Origin: Petrotoga mobilis SJ95
Lineage (GTDB): Bacteria > Thermotogota > Thermotogae > Petrotogales > Petrotogaceae
Direction: 5' to 3'
Length of the DNA: 64,000 nt
Assembly (NCBI RefSeq): GCF_000018605.1
Contig: NC_010003.1
Coordinates: 1,464,501 to 1,528,500 of the forward strand
The notes below the pieces were generated by a model. That model had not been told where the DNA came from, did not search any database, and worked only from the letters and a program-made list of their open reading frames with translations. Below, piece after piece: positions 6,891 to 15,726 of this stretch. The translations under genes and the position numbers were made by a program. Each line of letters starts with the position of its first letter. Position 1 is the stretch's first letter.

Positions 6891-8153
6891 TTATTTGTTT
6901 TCCATGTTCAAGATCAAATCATTTTTTGAACACATTTCTTCGGTTTTTGGTCCGTAAGAAATGTAGTCAATATCAACACCGATTTGTTCTTCAATATACG
7001 ATAAATATTTTAAGAAATTAATATCGTTGGTATCTTTCCAACCGTTCAATTCAGTGTAAATAGGTTTGGCAACAAAAAAGTCGTACGAGGAGGATGGAGT
7101 ATCTTTTGTTTTTCCGTTGACCTCATAATGTGTACAAACTTTTATCTTATCTAACCCGTTTAAAACGTCCGCCTTGGTGATTACAAGCCCTGTTAAACCA
7201 GATCTTATTTTTGCGTATCTCAAAGCAGGGAGATCTAACCAACCAACCCTTCTTGGCCTTCCTGTTGTCGCACCGTATTCTTTTCCCAATTCCCTAATTT
7301 TGTGAGCTTCTTCTCCAAAGATTTCTGTTGGGAAAGGTCCCGATCCTACCCGTGTTGTGTAGGCTTTGAGTACCCCATACACCTCATCTAATTCAAAGGT
7401 TGAAAATCCTACAGAAGAAACTCCATGAGCCATACACGAAGACGAGGTGACAAAAGGATAGGTGCCAAAATCTAAATCTAACAAAACACCTTGAGCTCCT
7501 TCAAACAGTACCGATGTACTTCTGAAAACATTCCCCATCTCTACCGCACTAGCGTAATTTATCTTCAATTTTTCCAATTCATTTTTGGTTTTCATCAAGT
7601 ATTCAAACACATCATCTTTTGAAGTTTTTAATTTGTTCCCATACAGACTACTTTTTAAGTAATATATGTCTTCTAAACGTTCTTTAAGCATTTTTTCATC
7701 AAACAGGTAGTAGAGTTTTATACCCTCCCTTGATACCTTATCGGTATAGGCAGGTCCGATTCCTCTTTTTGTTGTTCCAATTGGCTTTTTTCTCATACTT
7801 TCTATAATTTCGTCTTCTTCTTTATGCCACGGGAGGACCAAAAAGGCTTCTAAATCAATGTAAAATTTAGAGGACATTCCAGGAAAATCAGCTTCTAGTA
7901 TATTTAGTTCCTCAACAAGTTTTTCTAAATCTAAAACCATTCCTGCACCTAAAAAACCTTTAGATTGAGAATTGGGCATAATAGAAGGAAGCATATGATT
8001 CACATATTTTTTGTCTTTGTAATAGATAGTGTGACCTGCGTTCGCCCCTCCAGAAAAACGTACGATCCATTCAAACTTTTCTGAAAAATAGTTGACAACC
8101 TTACCTTTACCTTCATCGCCCCATTGGGCACCTACAATCGACATTTTTTTCAT
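6891..8153 (-). CDS. purA: Adenylosuccinate synthetase
   Basis: Catalyses the GTP-dependent joining of IMP and aspartate in AMP synthesis. At 420 residues it has the normal family length. Visible motifs are GAQWGDEGKGKV (8-19, P-loop and catalytic Asp), GGANAGHT (35-42, catalytic His), GTTKRGIGPAYTDK (126-139) and TTGRPRRVGWLD near residue 300 (IMP and GTP contacts). The ATG at 8153 is the only credible start, yet the strong GGGAGG (8181-8186) lies 27 nt away, and the intervening RNA can fold into a 5-bp hairpin. The gene is the fourth in the run after rodA, ftcD and rlmH. Confidence 0.97.
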   Translation of the reverse strand: MKKMSIVGAQWGDEGKGKVVNYFSEKFEWIVRFSGGANAGHTIYYKDKKYVNHMLPSIMPNSQSKGFLGAGMVLDLEKLVEELNILEADFPGMSSKFYIDLEAFLVLPWHKEEDEIIESMRKKPIGTTKRGIGPAYTDKVSREGIKLYYLFDEKMLKERLEDIYYLKSSLYGNKLKTSKDDVFEYLMKTKNELEKLKINYASAVEMGNVFRSTSVLFEGAQGVLLDLDFGTYPFVTSSSCMAHGVSSVGFSTFELDEVYGVLKAYTTRVGSGPFPTEIFGEEAHKIRELGKEYGATTGRPRRVGWLDLPALRYAKIRSGLTGLVITKADVLNGLDKIKVCTHYEVNGKTKDTPSSSYDFFVAKPIYTELNGWKDTNDINFLKYLSYIEEQIGVDIDYISYGPKTEEMCSKNDLILNMENK

Positions 8154-8160
8154 GATTTTT

Positions 8161-8177
8161 GTACGATGATACCGTAC
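8161..8177 (-). promoter_or_regulatory. Hairpin between purA ribosome binding site and start codon
   Basis: In the leftward transcript, GTACG (8177-8173) and CGTAC (8165-8161) form a 5-bp stem with a 7-nt loop. The purA SD sequence GGGAGG lies 3 nt before the stem and the ATG lies 7 nt after it. With the hairpin folded, SD to ATG spacing drops from 27 to about 10 nt, which is normal. This is inference from base pairing only. Confidence 0.45.
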
Positions 8178-8215
8178 CTTCCTCCCTTCCTGTGATAAAA
8201 AATATTGTAATTTTT

Positions 8216-8683
8216 TTAATAATGATAGGTTTCATTGTGCAATATCTTGTTAACTCTAAACAATTGCTCTAAAAGAATCAAAACCGCAAATTCGTGGGTA
8301 AAAGTCATTTTAGATAACGATAAAATATAATCAGCTTTATTGTAAATTTTATCAGAATGTCCTAAAGGGCCACCAACAATGAAGTTTATGTGTTTCCCTT
8401 GCGAAGAGGTTTTTGTGCGGTCATAAAATTCAGAAAATTTTACAGAATCCATCTGTTCTCCTCTCTCATCCAATAAAACGTTGAAAGAATCCGGGAAATA
8501 TTTTTCAAACTTTTTGAAATCTTTATCTTTGTAAATTGAAGGTGGTGTCTTGTTTAAATCTCCGGACAAAGGAAGTTGTATTAGTTCAATTCGTTCAAAT
8601 TTCTTTATCCACTTTAAATATTGCTTGACTCCATCTATTATATAGGGACTTTTTAAAGGTCCTACGACTATGATTCTAGTCAT
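8216..8683 (-). CDS. rlmH: 23S rRNA pseudouridine-1915 N3-methyltransferase RlmH
   Basis: A SPOUT-class methyltransferase that modifies pseudouridine 1915 of 23S rRNA, in helix 69. The 155 residues match the usual size. Hallmarks are [16 protein letters not shown], the trefoil-knot SAM loop [22 protein letters not shown], and the C-terminal [19 protein letters not shown], which matches the family's conserved tail (xxPYHY in most members). The ATG at 8683 follows GAGGAAAA and overlaps the ftcD stop by 4 bp. Confidence 0.96.
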
Positions 8684-9597
8684 TTTTCCTCGTTTGAAAT
8701 ATGTTTTGTTTTGGTGATCTGTGATTCGGTTAGCAATTTTTCTTCTATTGTAAATAATTCTCCATCCAAGTTACCAATTAAGTTTTTAAAAGAATGTAAA
8801 AACAATTTTCCCGTTAAAGGAGATGGGAGAGTTACTTTTTCTATTTCGCTGCCAAAATGTTCTATTATCGTTTTAACTTTGCTGTAGAGCAAATAGAGTG
8901 ATACATCCCCTTCTTTTGCATTTAGAGTGAGACTGAATTTACCGTTTTGTTTTCTTTCTAAAAATACACTTGCGGGTAAATTCAAACTTATTTCTTGTTT
9001 TATTTGTTCTGCTAGCCATCTGTCTGAGGTGTTAATATGGAATTCCAAAGATATTAGAAAATCTCTAACCCCCATAATAGTTGCTCCCGCAGTGGGATGA
9101 GGATGATTTGGACCAAAGTCCGGTTCCCATTCAGGGAAAGACATTTTTTTTGCTAAGAATTCAAATTCACCTTTTCTTAAGGTGTTAATATTTCTACGAT
9201 AATCGTTTCTGGCTGATTTTTCGTATAGATATATAGGCAATTCAAAACTTTCAGAGATTTTTTTTGCTAATCTTTTTACAAGATTATCCGCCTCATCAAA
9301 GGTTGTAGATATTAGCGGTACAATCGGGATGACATCTACGGCACCTATTCTGGGATGATACCCACTATGATTTCTGAGATCTATATTTGCCACGCATATT
9401 TTCACCATTTCGAATAAGAAAGTCTCTATTTCGTTTAATTCACCTACAACACTGATGAAACTTCTATTGAAGTATTCATCACTTTTACAAGAAATAAACC
9501 AAATCTTATCAAAATTCTCAGAAAGGTCTTTGATTCGGTTGATTAATTCTTTGTTTTTCCCTTCACTGATGTTTGGTAGAGTTTCTACGATTTTCAT
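8680..9597 (-). CDS. ftcD: Glutamate formiminotransferase
   Basis: Transfers a formimino group between glutamate and tetrahydrofolate, linking histidine breakdown to one-carbon metabolism. The 305 residues correspond to the formiminotransferase N- and C-subdomains only; the cyclodeaminase domain of the bifunctional animal enzyme is absent. Recognisable segments are [11 protein letters not shown] at the start, [19 protein letters not shown], and [20 protein letters not shown]. There are no hut genes in the window, so the histidine-degradation context is missing. The ATG at 9597 follows GAGGTGATTCAAAA. It is 7 bp after rodA. Confidence 0.9.
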
Positions 9598-9604
9598 TTT
9601 TGAA

Positions 9605-10711
9605 TCACCTCGTGATGTTTTTTTCTATCATTAAACCTTTTGTTGCAACCCCTAGTATTATAGAAAAAGTAACAAAAGAAGAGCCACCATTTGATAATAG
9701 AGGCAGAGGGATGCCTGTAACTGGCAACATGCCTAGATTCATTCCAATATTTTGAAAAATATGGAAAAAGATCAAAAATGCAGATCCAACATAAAAATAC
9801 TTCCAAAATAGGTCATCGCTTTTTTTGTATCCTTCGTATAGTCTCCAAAGTATTGCCGAATAAAGTATTAGAATAAAACTTACCCCCAAAAATCCAAACT
9901 CTTCTCCAATAACGGAAAGTATAAAATCTGTATGACTTTCAGGTACGAATCCACTCAAATTCATGTATCCATTCATGTATCCTTCCCCTAGCAAACCTCC
10001 AGAACCTATAGCTTTTATCGCTTGAGCGGTGTTATAATAATAACTTAGAGAGTAGGTTTGAGGAAAGAGAAACCCTATTATCCTACCTTTTTGGTATTCT
10101 TGGAGGTTATAAAAAATTATAGGACTGCCAATCAAAGCTAATCCTAAGGAATACTGCCATAATTTTTCGAACCTTCCTGAAACAAAAACTAGTACAAACC
10201 AGGTGAATAGTACTATAATAGAAGTGCTAAAATCCGGTTCTTGGTATATCAACCCTGCAGATAAAAAAATCATTATTGATGCAAAATAAAACTTTTTATT
10301 ATCATTTTGAGAAAGAACATAACTAAGATATAATAACAATGCCAGCTTAAATATTTCAGATGGTTGGAAACCCACAGGTCCCAGCCTTATCCATCTTTTA
10401 GCCCCACTAATTGGTGTGGTGAATAGTACTAAAACCAAGGCAAGAATTACTAAATAAAATAGAATAGGGGTATATTTCTTAATAAACCTTTCTGGAATAA
10501 AAATGCTAATGGCAAAAAAAGCGATCCCTAGAATGATCCACATTAATTGTTGATTTTCTATGCCTTCTAAAGGACTGTTGATTACAGCACTCTTAACAGA
10601 TAAAAATCCAAAAATTGCCAATGAAACGTAAGCGATAACGAGGATAAATTCTATTTTTTTAATACGTTCTTTTCTTTCACCTATTAAATTTGTAATAAAA
10701 AAAGAATTCAC
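9605..10711 (-). CDS. rodA: Rod-shape peptidoglycan polymerase RodA
   Basis: A SEDS-family glycosyltransferase that polymerises lipid II during cell elongation, working with PBP2 (mrdA is at the right end of this window). The 368 residues contain about ten hydrophobic segments. Family motifs are GPVGFQPSEIFKLALLLYLS, PESHTDFILSVIGEEFGFLG (with the catalytic-site Asp), and NIGMNLGMLPVTGIPLPLLSNGGSS. RodA is preferred over FtsW because of the PVTGIPLP version of the last motif and the absence of division genes, but the two are close. The GTG at 10711 follows GGGAGAT. It heads a long leftward gene run. Confidence 0.9.
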   Translation of the reverse strand: MNSFFITNLIGERKERIKKIEFILVIAYVSLAIFGFLSVKSAVINSPLEGIENQQLMWIILGIAFFAISIFIPERFIKKYTPILFYLVILALVLVLFTTPISGAKRWIRLGPVGFQPSEIFKLALLLYLSYVLSQNDNKKFYFASIMIFLSAGLIYQEPDFSTSIIVLFTWFVLVFVSGRFEKLWQYSLGLALIGSPIIFYNLQEYQKGRIIGFLFPQTYSLSYYYNTAQAIKAIGSGGLLGEGYMNGYMNLSGFVPESHTDFILSVIGEEFGFLGVSFILILYSAILWRLYEGYKKSDDLFWKYFYVGSAFLIFFHIFQNIGMNLGMLPVTGIPLPLLSNGGSSFVTFSIILGVATKGLMIEKNITR

Positions 10712-10819
10712 TGAAAGTATCTCCCTTTACAAATTTTGATAAGAGTTTGCCTTTGATCAACCATATATTATATCATATTGATATATTAAAGTTTTTAAGA
10801 GGAGGAAAAGTCTGCTAAA
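10712..10819. promoter_or_regulatory. Divergent rodA/birA intergenic promoter region
   Basis: This 108-bp AT-rich gap separates two divergently read units, so it should hold a promoter for each. Leftward there is a TATAAT within ATTATATCA near 10770; rightward, TTGCCT near 10748 and TATATC about 16 bp downstream are possible but weak. I cannot fix the exact sites. Confidence 0.35.
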
Positions 10820-11554
10820 ATGATAGGTGATAATTTGATTCTTCTAGATAAAATTGATTCAACGAACAACTATATCAAAAAACACTGGCGTGAACTACCA
10901 TCAGAAACTGTTGTTTGGGCTTTAGAACAAACAGAAGGTTACGGGAGGAATAACAAAAGGTGGTATTCTCCTTTGGGAGGTTTATGGTTTTCTGTGTTAT
11001 TCAAGCCCCGTAAAAGGCCTTTGATTCCTTATTTTTACTTGAGAATGTATTCTTTGGTGATTTATAATGTCTTGAAAAAAAAATATAAGTTGGATCCCAT
11101 CATTAAATGGCCTAACGATATTTTGCTTAATTCTAAAAAGGTGTGCGGAATTTTGGGAGAGAGCGTTTATGAGGATGGTACACCAAGTTGCGTTATAGTG
11201 GGAGTAGGAATAAACGTTAACAATGAATTACCTGAAAAAGTTTCCAACAACTCAATTGCTTTAAAAGATGTTATTGGGAAAGAAATTCCTTTGAGGAAAC
11301 TTTTAAATGAACTAAACCATGTTGCTTATCATAGGTATTATCTAAAATATTTCAAACCTAAAGCAATTTCATCCATTACAAAAATGTGGTTGAATCATTT
11401 GAATGTGAAAGTAGGGGATAAGGTCCAAGTATCAGTTGAAAATAATGGAAATATTTACGGCACAGTAAACGAAATTCAGTCAGATTATTTGGAAATAATA
11501 GACAATAACGGTGAGATAAGAAAAATAAACTCTGGCGAATTAATTGTGTTATAA
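10820..11554 (+). CDS. birA: Biotin--protein ligase, catalytic domain only
   Basis: Activates biotin as biotinyl-AMP and attaches it to the lysine of biotin carrier proteins. The 244 residues comprise the catalytic core and the small C-terminal SH3-like domain; the N-terminal helix-turn-helix of repressor-type BirA is absent, so it should not regulate transcription. Motifs: DSTN (13-16), the biotinyl-AMP loop GYGRNNKRW (40-48, a variant of GRGRxGRxW), KWPNDILL (96-103) and CGILGE (109-114). The ATG at 10820 follows GAGGAGG. No biotin synthesis genes or biotin acceptor proteins are in the window. Confidence 0.93.
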   Translation: MIGDNLILLDKIDSTNNYIKKHWRELPSETVVWALEQTEGYGRNNKRWYSPLGGLWFSVLFKPRKRPLIPYFYLRMYSLVIYNVLKKKYKLDPIIKWPNDILLNSKKVCGILGESVYEDGTPSCVIVGVGINVNNELPEKVSNNSIALKDVIGKEIPLRKLLNELNHVAYHRYYLKYFKPKAISSITKMWLNHLNVKVGDKVQVSVENNGNIYGTVNEIQSDYLEIIDNNGEIRKINSGELIVL

Positions 11555-11737
11555 TCTTTAAGTAAGGGAGCAAATGGTCTTTACTTATGATACAATATAT
11601 TTGTTGGACTTAGATCCACAAAATAACTCATAATAACTTATAATATTTCTTAGAATGAATTTTTTGGGGGAAGTTTTGGTTTTTAAAAGAATAAGATATA
11701 AAGAGAGTAATTTTTTATTTCTATGGGGAGGTATATA

Positions 11738-12250
11738 ATGTCATTAAAAGTCCTTATTTCAGAGGAGGAAATTCAAAAAAAGGTCGAAGATTTGGCTAAG
11801 CAAATAGATGATTATTATAAAAATATAACGGATGAAATTGTCGCGGTATGTGTCTTAAAAGGATCCGTCAATTTCTTTAGTGATTTGGTAAAAAAGATAC
11901 ATTTGAACGTTAATTATAATTTTATACAGGTATCTAGTTATTCTGGGGATATAACCACGGGAAAAGTAAAGGTAAAAAGTTGGCTTGATGAGCCCCTTGA
12001 AAATAAACATGTTTTAATAGTCGAAGACATCGTGGATACTGGGAATACATTAAAATATATAGTAAAATATTTAGAGATGCAAAATCCTTCCTCTTTAGAA
12101 ATTACATCTATTGTTTTAAAAACAATTCACGAGCATGGAATTCAAGTAAGATTTCCTGGTTTTGAAATTGGAGATAAATTTATAGTAGGGTACGGATTGG
12201 ATTACAATGAAAAATATAGAAATTTACCTTACATTGGATATATAGAATAA
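11738..12250 (+). CDS. hpt: Hypoxanthine phosphoribosyltransferase
   Basis: Salvages hypoxanthine (and usually guanine) to the nucleotide using PRPP. From the ATG at 11738 it is 170 residues, the normal family size. The PRPP-binding loop VEDIVDTGNT is at 95-104, and the KG pair of loop I at 41-42. An upstream in-frame ATG at 11723 is rejected as the start because the GGGGAGG binding site lies between the two. Followed 15 bp later by punA, giving a purine salvage pair; purA on the other strand supplies the IMP-to-AMP branch. Confidence 0.95.
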   Translation: MSLKVLISEEEIQKKVEDLAKQIDDYYKNITDEIVAVCVLKGSVNFFSDLVKKIHLNVNYNFIQVSSYSGDITTGKVKVKSWLDEPLENKHVLIVEDIVDTGNTLKYIVKYLEMQNPSSLEITSIVLKTIHEHGIQVRFPGFEIGDKFIVGYGLDYNEKYRNLPYIGYIE

Positions 12251-12265
12251 GGAGGCTAATATTAC

Positions 12266-13093
12266 ATGGATATTGAACAGTACGTATCAAAAGTGAGAGA
12301 AGCAGCTAAGTATATTCAAGAAAAAACCACGAAAAAGCCCAGAATTGCGATCGTTTTAGGGTCTGGATTAGGGAAAATTTCACAAAATTTAGAAGATGCC
12401 CTAGCAATCCCTTATTCTGATATTCCTAACTTCCCCCGCTCTACCGCTCCAGGCCATAAAGGCGAATTAATGATAGGGAGTTTAAAGGGTAAAGATACGT
12501 TACTTATGAATGGAAGATTTCATTACTACGAAGGGTACACTATGAAAGAGGTTACCTTTCCAATACGTGTAATGCAAGAATTAGGTATTGAAACTCTTGT
12601 ATTGACTAACGCAGCAGGAACATTAAATCCTGATTTTGAAGTGGGTGTACCGTGTATAATCACGGATCACATCAACTTTTTTGGTGACAACCCCTTGATT
12701 GGACCAAATTTCGATGATTGGGGTCCTAGATTTCCAGATATGACGGAAGTTTACTCGAAATCTTTGGTGCAAGAAGCCTTTAAATCTGCTAAAAAACTTA
12801 ATATTAGAGTATATTCTGGTGTATATTTAGGTTTAAGCGGTCCTACATTTGAAACACCTGCTGAAATGGCTATGATGAGAAATTTTGGCGCCGATTTGGT
12901 CGGGATGTCGACTGTACCAGAGGCTATAGTTGCAAAACATGCTGGTATGGAGATTTTGGGTATCACCGCTATAACTGATAAAGCTGTTCCTGAGCAATTG
13001 AAAGAAGTTAGTGCAGAAGAAGTTTTGAAGATTGCAGAAAAAACAGGCGAAAATATAGCTGAGATCATCATGGACCTAGTAGATATCTTTTAG
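12266..13093 (+). CDS. punA: Purine nucleoside phosphorylase, trimeric type
   Basis: Splits purine nucleosides with phosphate into base and ribose-1-phosphate; the base can be used by the Hpt encoded just upstream. The 275 residues match the low-molecular-mass trimeric class: VLGSGLG (about 29-35, phosphate site), APGHKGE, NGRFHYYEGYT (phosphate and sugar contacts), TNAAGTL, and GPTFETPAEMAMMR near 191-204 with the base-site Glu. Start ATG at 12266 after AAGGAGGCTAATATTAC. The conserved base-site Asn appears replaced by the ITDKA segment (about 242-246), which suggests broader base use, but I cannot decide this by eye. Confidence 0.94.
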   Translation: MDIEQYVSKVREAAKYIQEKTTKKPRIAIVLGSGLGKISQNLEDALAIPYSDIPNFPRSTAPGHKGELMIGSLKGKDTLLMNGRFHYYEGYTMKEVTFPIRVMQELGIETLVLTNAAGTLNPDFEVGVPCIITDHINFFGDNPLIGPNFDDWGPRFPDMTEVYSKSLVQEAFKSAKKLNIRVYSGVYLGLSGPTFETPAEMAMMRNFGADLVGMSTVPEAIVAKHAGMEILGITAITDKAVPEQLKEVSAEEVLKIAEKTGENIAEIIMDLVDIF

Positions 13094-13104
13094 AAGGTGA
13101 TCTT

Positions 13105-14127
13105 TTGAAGTCTTTTGTTTTGTTGGCAATTTTTATATTTTTGCCAATTTTGTTCTTTTCTTATTATGAAGTTTACGATTACTTTTTTATGAAACCGAAT
13201 ACCTATTTTGAATACAATTCTAATTCCAACGGAGAATTTGGGATTGAGTTTTATTCGATTAACAAATATCCGATAATGGATTCTAATAAATTGCTAGAAA
13301 GTGTGTGGTCTCAGCCGCGGACTTTGATAGGTGGCCAAATGGTTGTAGAATCATCTAATTATACCCATGCTATTTCATCTTCTAAAGCGATGGGGCTACT
13401 TCAATTGAAAAATCCAACTGGGGTAGATTTACACGTTTATAATTTATTTGATCCGTATGACAATTTAAAAGGCGCTTTAGAATACCATGGGTATCTTCGA
13501 CGGCTTTTTGATGACGAAAGGTTGCAGATTATAGCATACCATGATGGACCTACCGCTGTTATGGCAGGGAAAGTGTCTCCTGGTGGTGAAGCATACTACG
13601 AGAAGGTAAAAAGAGCCCAACAAAATTATTCTAACTCAAAAATATATTCACCTTATTTTATAGGAGGTAGAGTATTTTATTTTCCAGAAGGTGAAGAAGA
13701 CAGAATAAATACGGATTTTGAAGCCGGCCTTGCATATAGAAAATTTGAAATATACGGAAATGTTGGTTTAGAACTTCCACTAAAACAAATCCAAGAATCT
13801 GATTTTACAAATATAAAAACAGATTACGGATATACCTTTTTGTATGTGCCTAGAACGAATTTTGGCTTTGGCATAGAAGGTAAAACCGTTCCCGACGACG
13901 TTGTTTTCCGGATAGGTTTGCCGTGGCAAAACTTTATTCTTAAAGGGCCTGAAAATCCTGAGTTAATTTACAAACACGAATTAACTGATAATTGGACCAC
14001 AAAAATATTAATTAATGCTGATACTTTATTGCTTTCCAGTTATTTTTCAATTTACAACTTAGACCTGTTTATGGGTTACGAAATTTACCAAACTTCTATA
14101 AATCTAGGTTTTAGATTAGCCTTTTAA
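13105..14127 (+). CDS. Membrane-anchored lytic transglycosylase with a beta-rich tail
   Basis: Residues 1-20 are a hydrophobic signal/anchor. Residues 60-170 match the SLT lysozyme-like fold: catalytic Glu82 in VVESSNYTH, then SSKAMGLLQLKNPTG (92-106), NLFDPYDNLKGALEYHGYL, and AYHDGPTAV (144-152, the AYNxGP motif). This predicts cleavage of peptidoglycan glycan chains outside the inner membrane. Residues 185-340 are unlike typical SLT proteins: alternating aromatic and hydrophobic residues with short turns, ending in INLGFRLAF. A terminal Phe after such a strand is the signature of outer-membrane beta-barrels. TTG start at 13105 after AAGGTGAT. It precedes fliF by 26 bp, so a role in opening the wall for the flagellum is possible. 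Confidence 0.75.
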   Translation: MKSFVLLAIFIFLPILFFSYYEVYDYFFMKPNTYFEYNSNSNGEFGIEFYSINKYPIMDSNKLLESVWSQPRTLIGGQMVVESSNYTHAISSSKAMGLLQLKNPTGVDLHVYNLFDPYDNLKGALEYHGYLRRLFDDERLQIIAYHDGPTAVMAGKVSPGGEAYYEKVKRAQQNYSNSKIYSPYFIGGRVFYFPEGEEDRINTDFEAGLAYRKFEIYGNVGLELPLKQIQESDFTNIKTDYGYTFLYVPRTNFGFGIEGKTVPDDVVFRIGLPWQNFILKGPENPELIYKHELTDNWTTKILINADTLLLSSYFSIYNLDLFMGYEIYQTSINLGFRLAF

Positions 14128-14153
14128 AAAATGCCTCAGGAAGGGATGCCCCT

Positions 14154-15704
14154 ATGGAAAAGTATATGCAACAAATAAGAGACTGGTGGAAAAATCTAGA
14201 AGATAGAAAAAAACGAAACTATATAGTTTTGTTAATTACTGTCGTTGCGTTGATAGTATTCTTTTCAATATTGCTTTCAAGAAAAAATTATGAGTTTTTT
14301 ATTGGAGGATTGGATCAAGCAAATGCGGGTAATATTGTAACAAAGTTGGAAGAAATGGGTATAGAATACAAAGTAGATGATTTTGGGAATATTTACGTTG
14401 CGAATCAGAATGTATCAGAATTGAGAATGAAATTAGCTAGTGAAGGTTCATTGGGTTACAATCTTCAAGGTTATGAACTTCTTCAAAATCAAGGTTTTGG
14501 AGCCACCAGTTACGATAAGCAGGTCAACTATCAGATCGCTTTGGAAGGTGAGCTGTCTAGGAGTATAGCTTCTATGGACTCGGTACAAAGTGCTCGTGTT
14601 CATTTGGTTATTCCTCCTAGAACTTACTATCAAGTTGGTGAAAGTCCAAAACCTTCTGCATCTGTTTTGTTAGTGTTGAATCCTGGGGCGAGTGTTACTT
14701 CAAGCCAAATTAAAGGGATAATTAATTTAGTTGCTGGAGCAGTTGCTGGGTTGCAACCTGAGAACATTAAAGTAGTGGACAATTTTTCGAACGATTTGAG
14801 CGCTCAGATTGCTTTGGGAGAAGATATTGGAAGTGCCGATACTAAATTTAAGTTAAAAGCTGAGATTGAGAGATATTATAAAGAAAAAGTAGAAAGCGGT
14901 TTGCAATCAGTCTTTGGTTTGGGGAATGTTGTTGTGGTTCCCGAGATAGAGTTAAATTGGCAAAAAATAGAAGAAGAGCAAAGAATGGTCGAACCGGTTG
15001 TAGATGAAAATGGAATAATTTTAAGTCAACAGACTAAGACTGAACAGAGTAGTTCTTCTCCAAATTCTGGTGGTGTACCTGGTGTTGATTCCAACATCCC
15101 CCCCTATACTTATCAAACGCCTACGAGTACGGGAAATTATTACAGCAGCTCGGATGTGATCACCAACTACGATGTAAATGAGATTTATACAAGAACTATT
15201 GAAGATAAAAATGGAGAAATATCTAATAAAAGCATAACAATTTTTATTGATTTCCAAAACAGCAAAGTAGGCGACAGTCAAGAGCTGAGGTCTCAAATTA
15301 AAACAGCTGTTGCTACAGCTATTGGCACACCTGAAGATAATATCTCTTTAGTTGATATACAGTTCAATAGGGATTTGGAAGCGATGAGAGCAGATATTGA
15401 ATATCAATTACAACTCAGAAGACAAAGAATCACTAATATTGTAATTGCTATAATTGTGATCGCATTCGTTATGATGCTTGTCATCCTAATTGCCAGAGCT
15501 CGTAGAGTTAGAAAGGCCTCACAACTTGTTGAAGAAAGAAAGCGGGAGTTAGAATCAAGAGTTGAAGAGGCGATGAAAGAAAGAGGTGTTGAGGTTGAGG
15601 AAGTTTCACCTGAACAAGAGAGATTTAGGGAGATTGCTACTTTAGCGGAAAATAATCCCGATGAGGTTGCAGATATCATTAAATCTTGGCTTAAAACTCG
15701 TTAA
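14154..15704 (+). CDS. fliF: Flagellar MS-ring protein FliF
   Basis: Forms the MS ring in the inner membrane, the base on which the flagellum is built. The 516 residues show an N-terminal membrane segment (about 22-42), a large periplasmic region with ring-building motifs (GSLGYNLQGYELL, SVQSARVHLVIPPRTYY), a low-complexity Ser/Gly/Pro stretch near 300-330, a second membrane segment near 424-446, and a cytoplasmic C-terminal tail (ENNPDEVADIIKSWL) that binds FliG, the next gene. ATG at 14154 after AGGAAGGG. Neither fliE nor flgBC precedes it, as often occurs elsewhere. Confidence 0.97.
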   Translation: MEKYMQQIRDWWKNLEDRKKRNYIVLLITVVALIVFFSILLSRKNYEFFIGGLDQANAGNIVTKLEEMGIEYKVDDFGNIYVANQNVSELRMKLASEGSLGYNLQGYELLQNQGFGATSYDKQVNYQIALEGELSRSIASMDSVQSARVHLVIPPRTYYQVGESPKPSASVLLVLNPGASVTSSQIKGIINLVAGAVAGLQPENIKVVDNFSNDLSAQIALGEDIGSADTKFKLKAEIERYYKEKVESGLQSVFGLGNVVVVPEIELNWQKIEEEQRMVEPVVDENGIILSQQTKTEQSSSSPNSGGVPGVDSNIPPYTYQTPTSTGNYYSSSDVITNYDVNEIYTRTIEDKNGEISNKSITIFIDFQNSKVGDSQELRSQIKTAVATAIGTPEDNISLVDIQFNRDLEAMRADIEYQLQLRRQRITNIVIAIIVIAFVMMLVILIARARRVRKASQLVEERKRELESRVEEAMKERGVEVEEVSPEQERFREIATLAENNPDEVADIIKSWLKTR

Positions 15705-15726
15705 TTGTCAAAAGGGGTTGCTTTAA

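Noticed and set aside
11555-11737. Regulatory RNA upstream of hpt
   Set aside because: A weak pairing of AAGTAA and TTACTT near 11563 and a TACAAT near 11592 are visible, but nothing resembling a known purine riboswitch.
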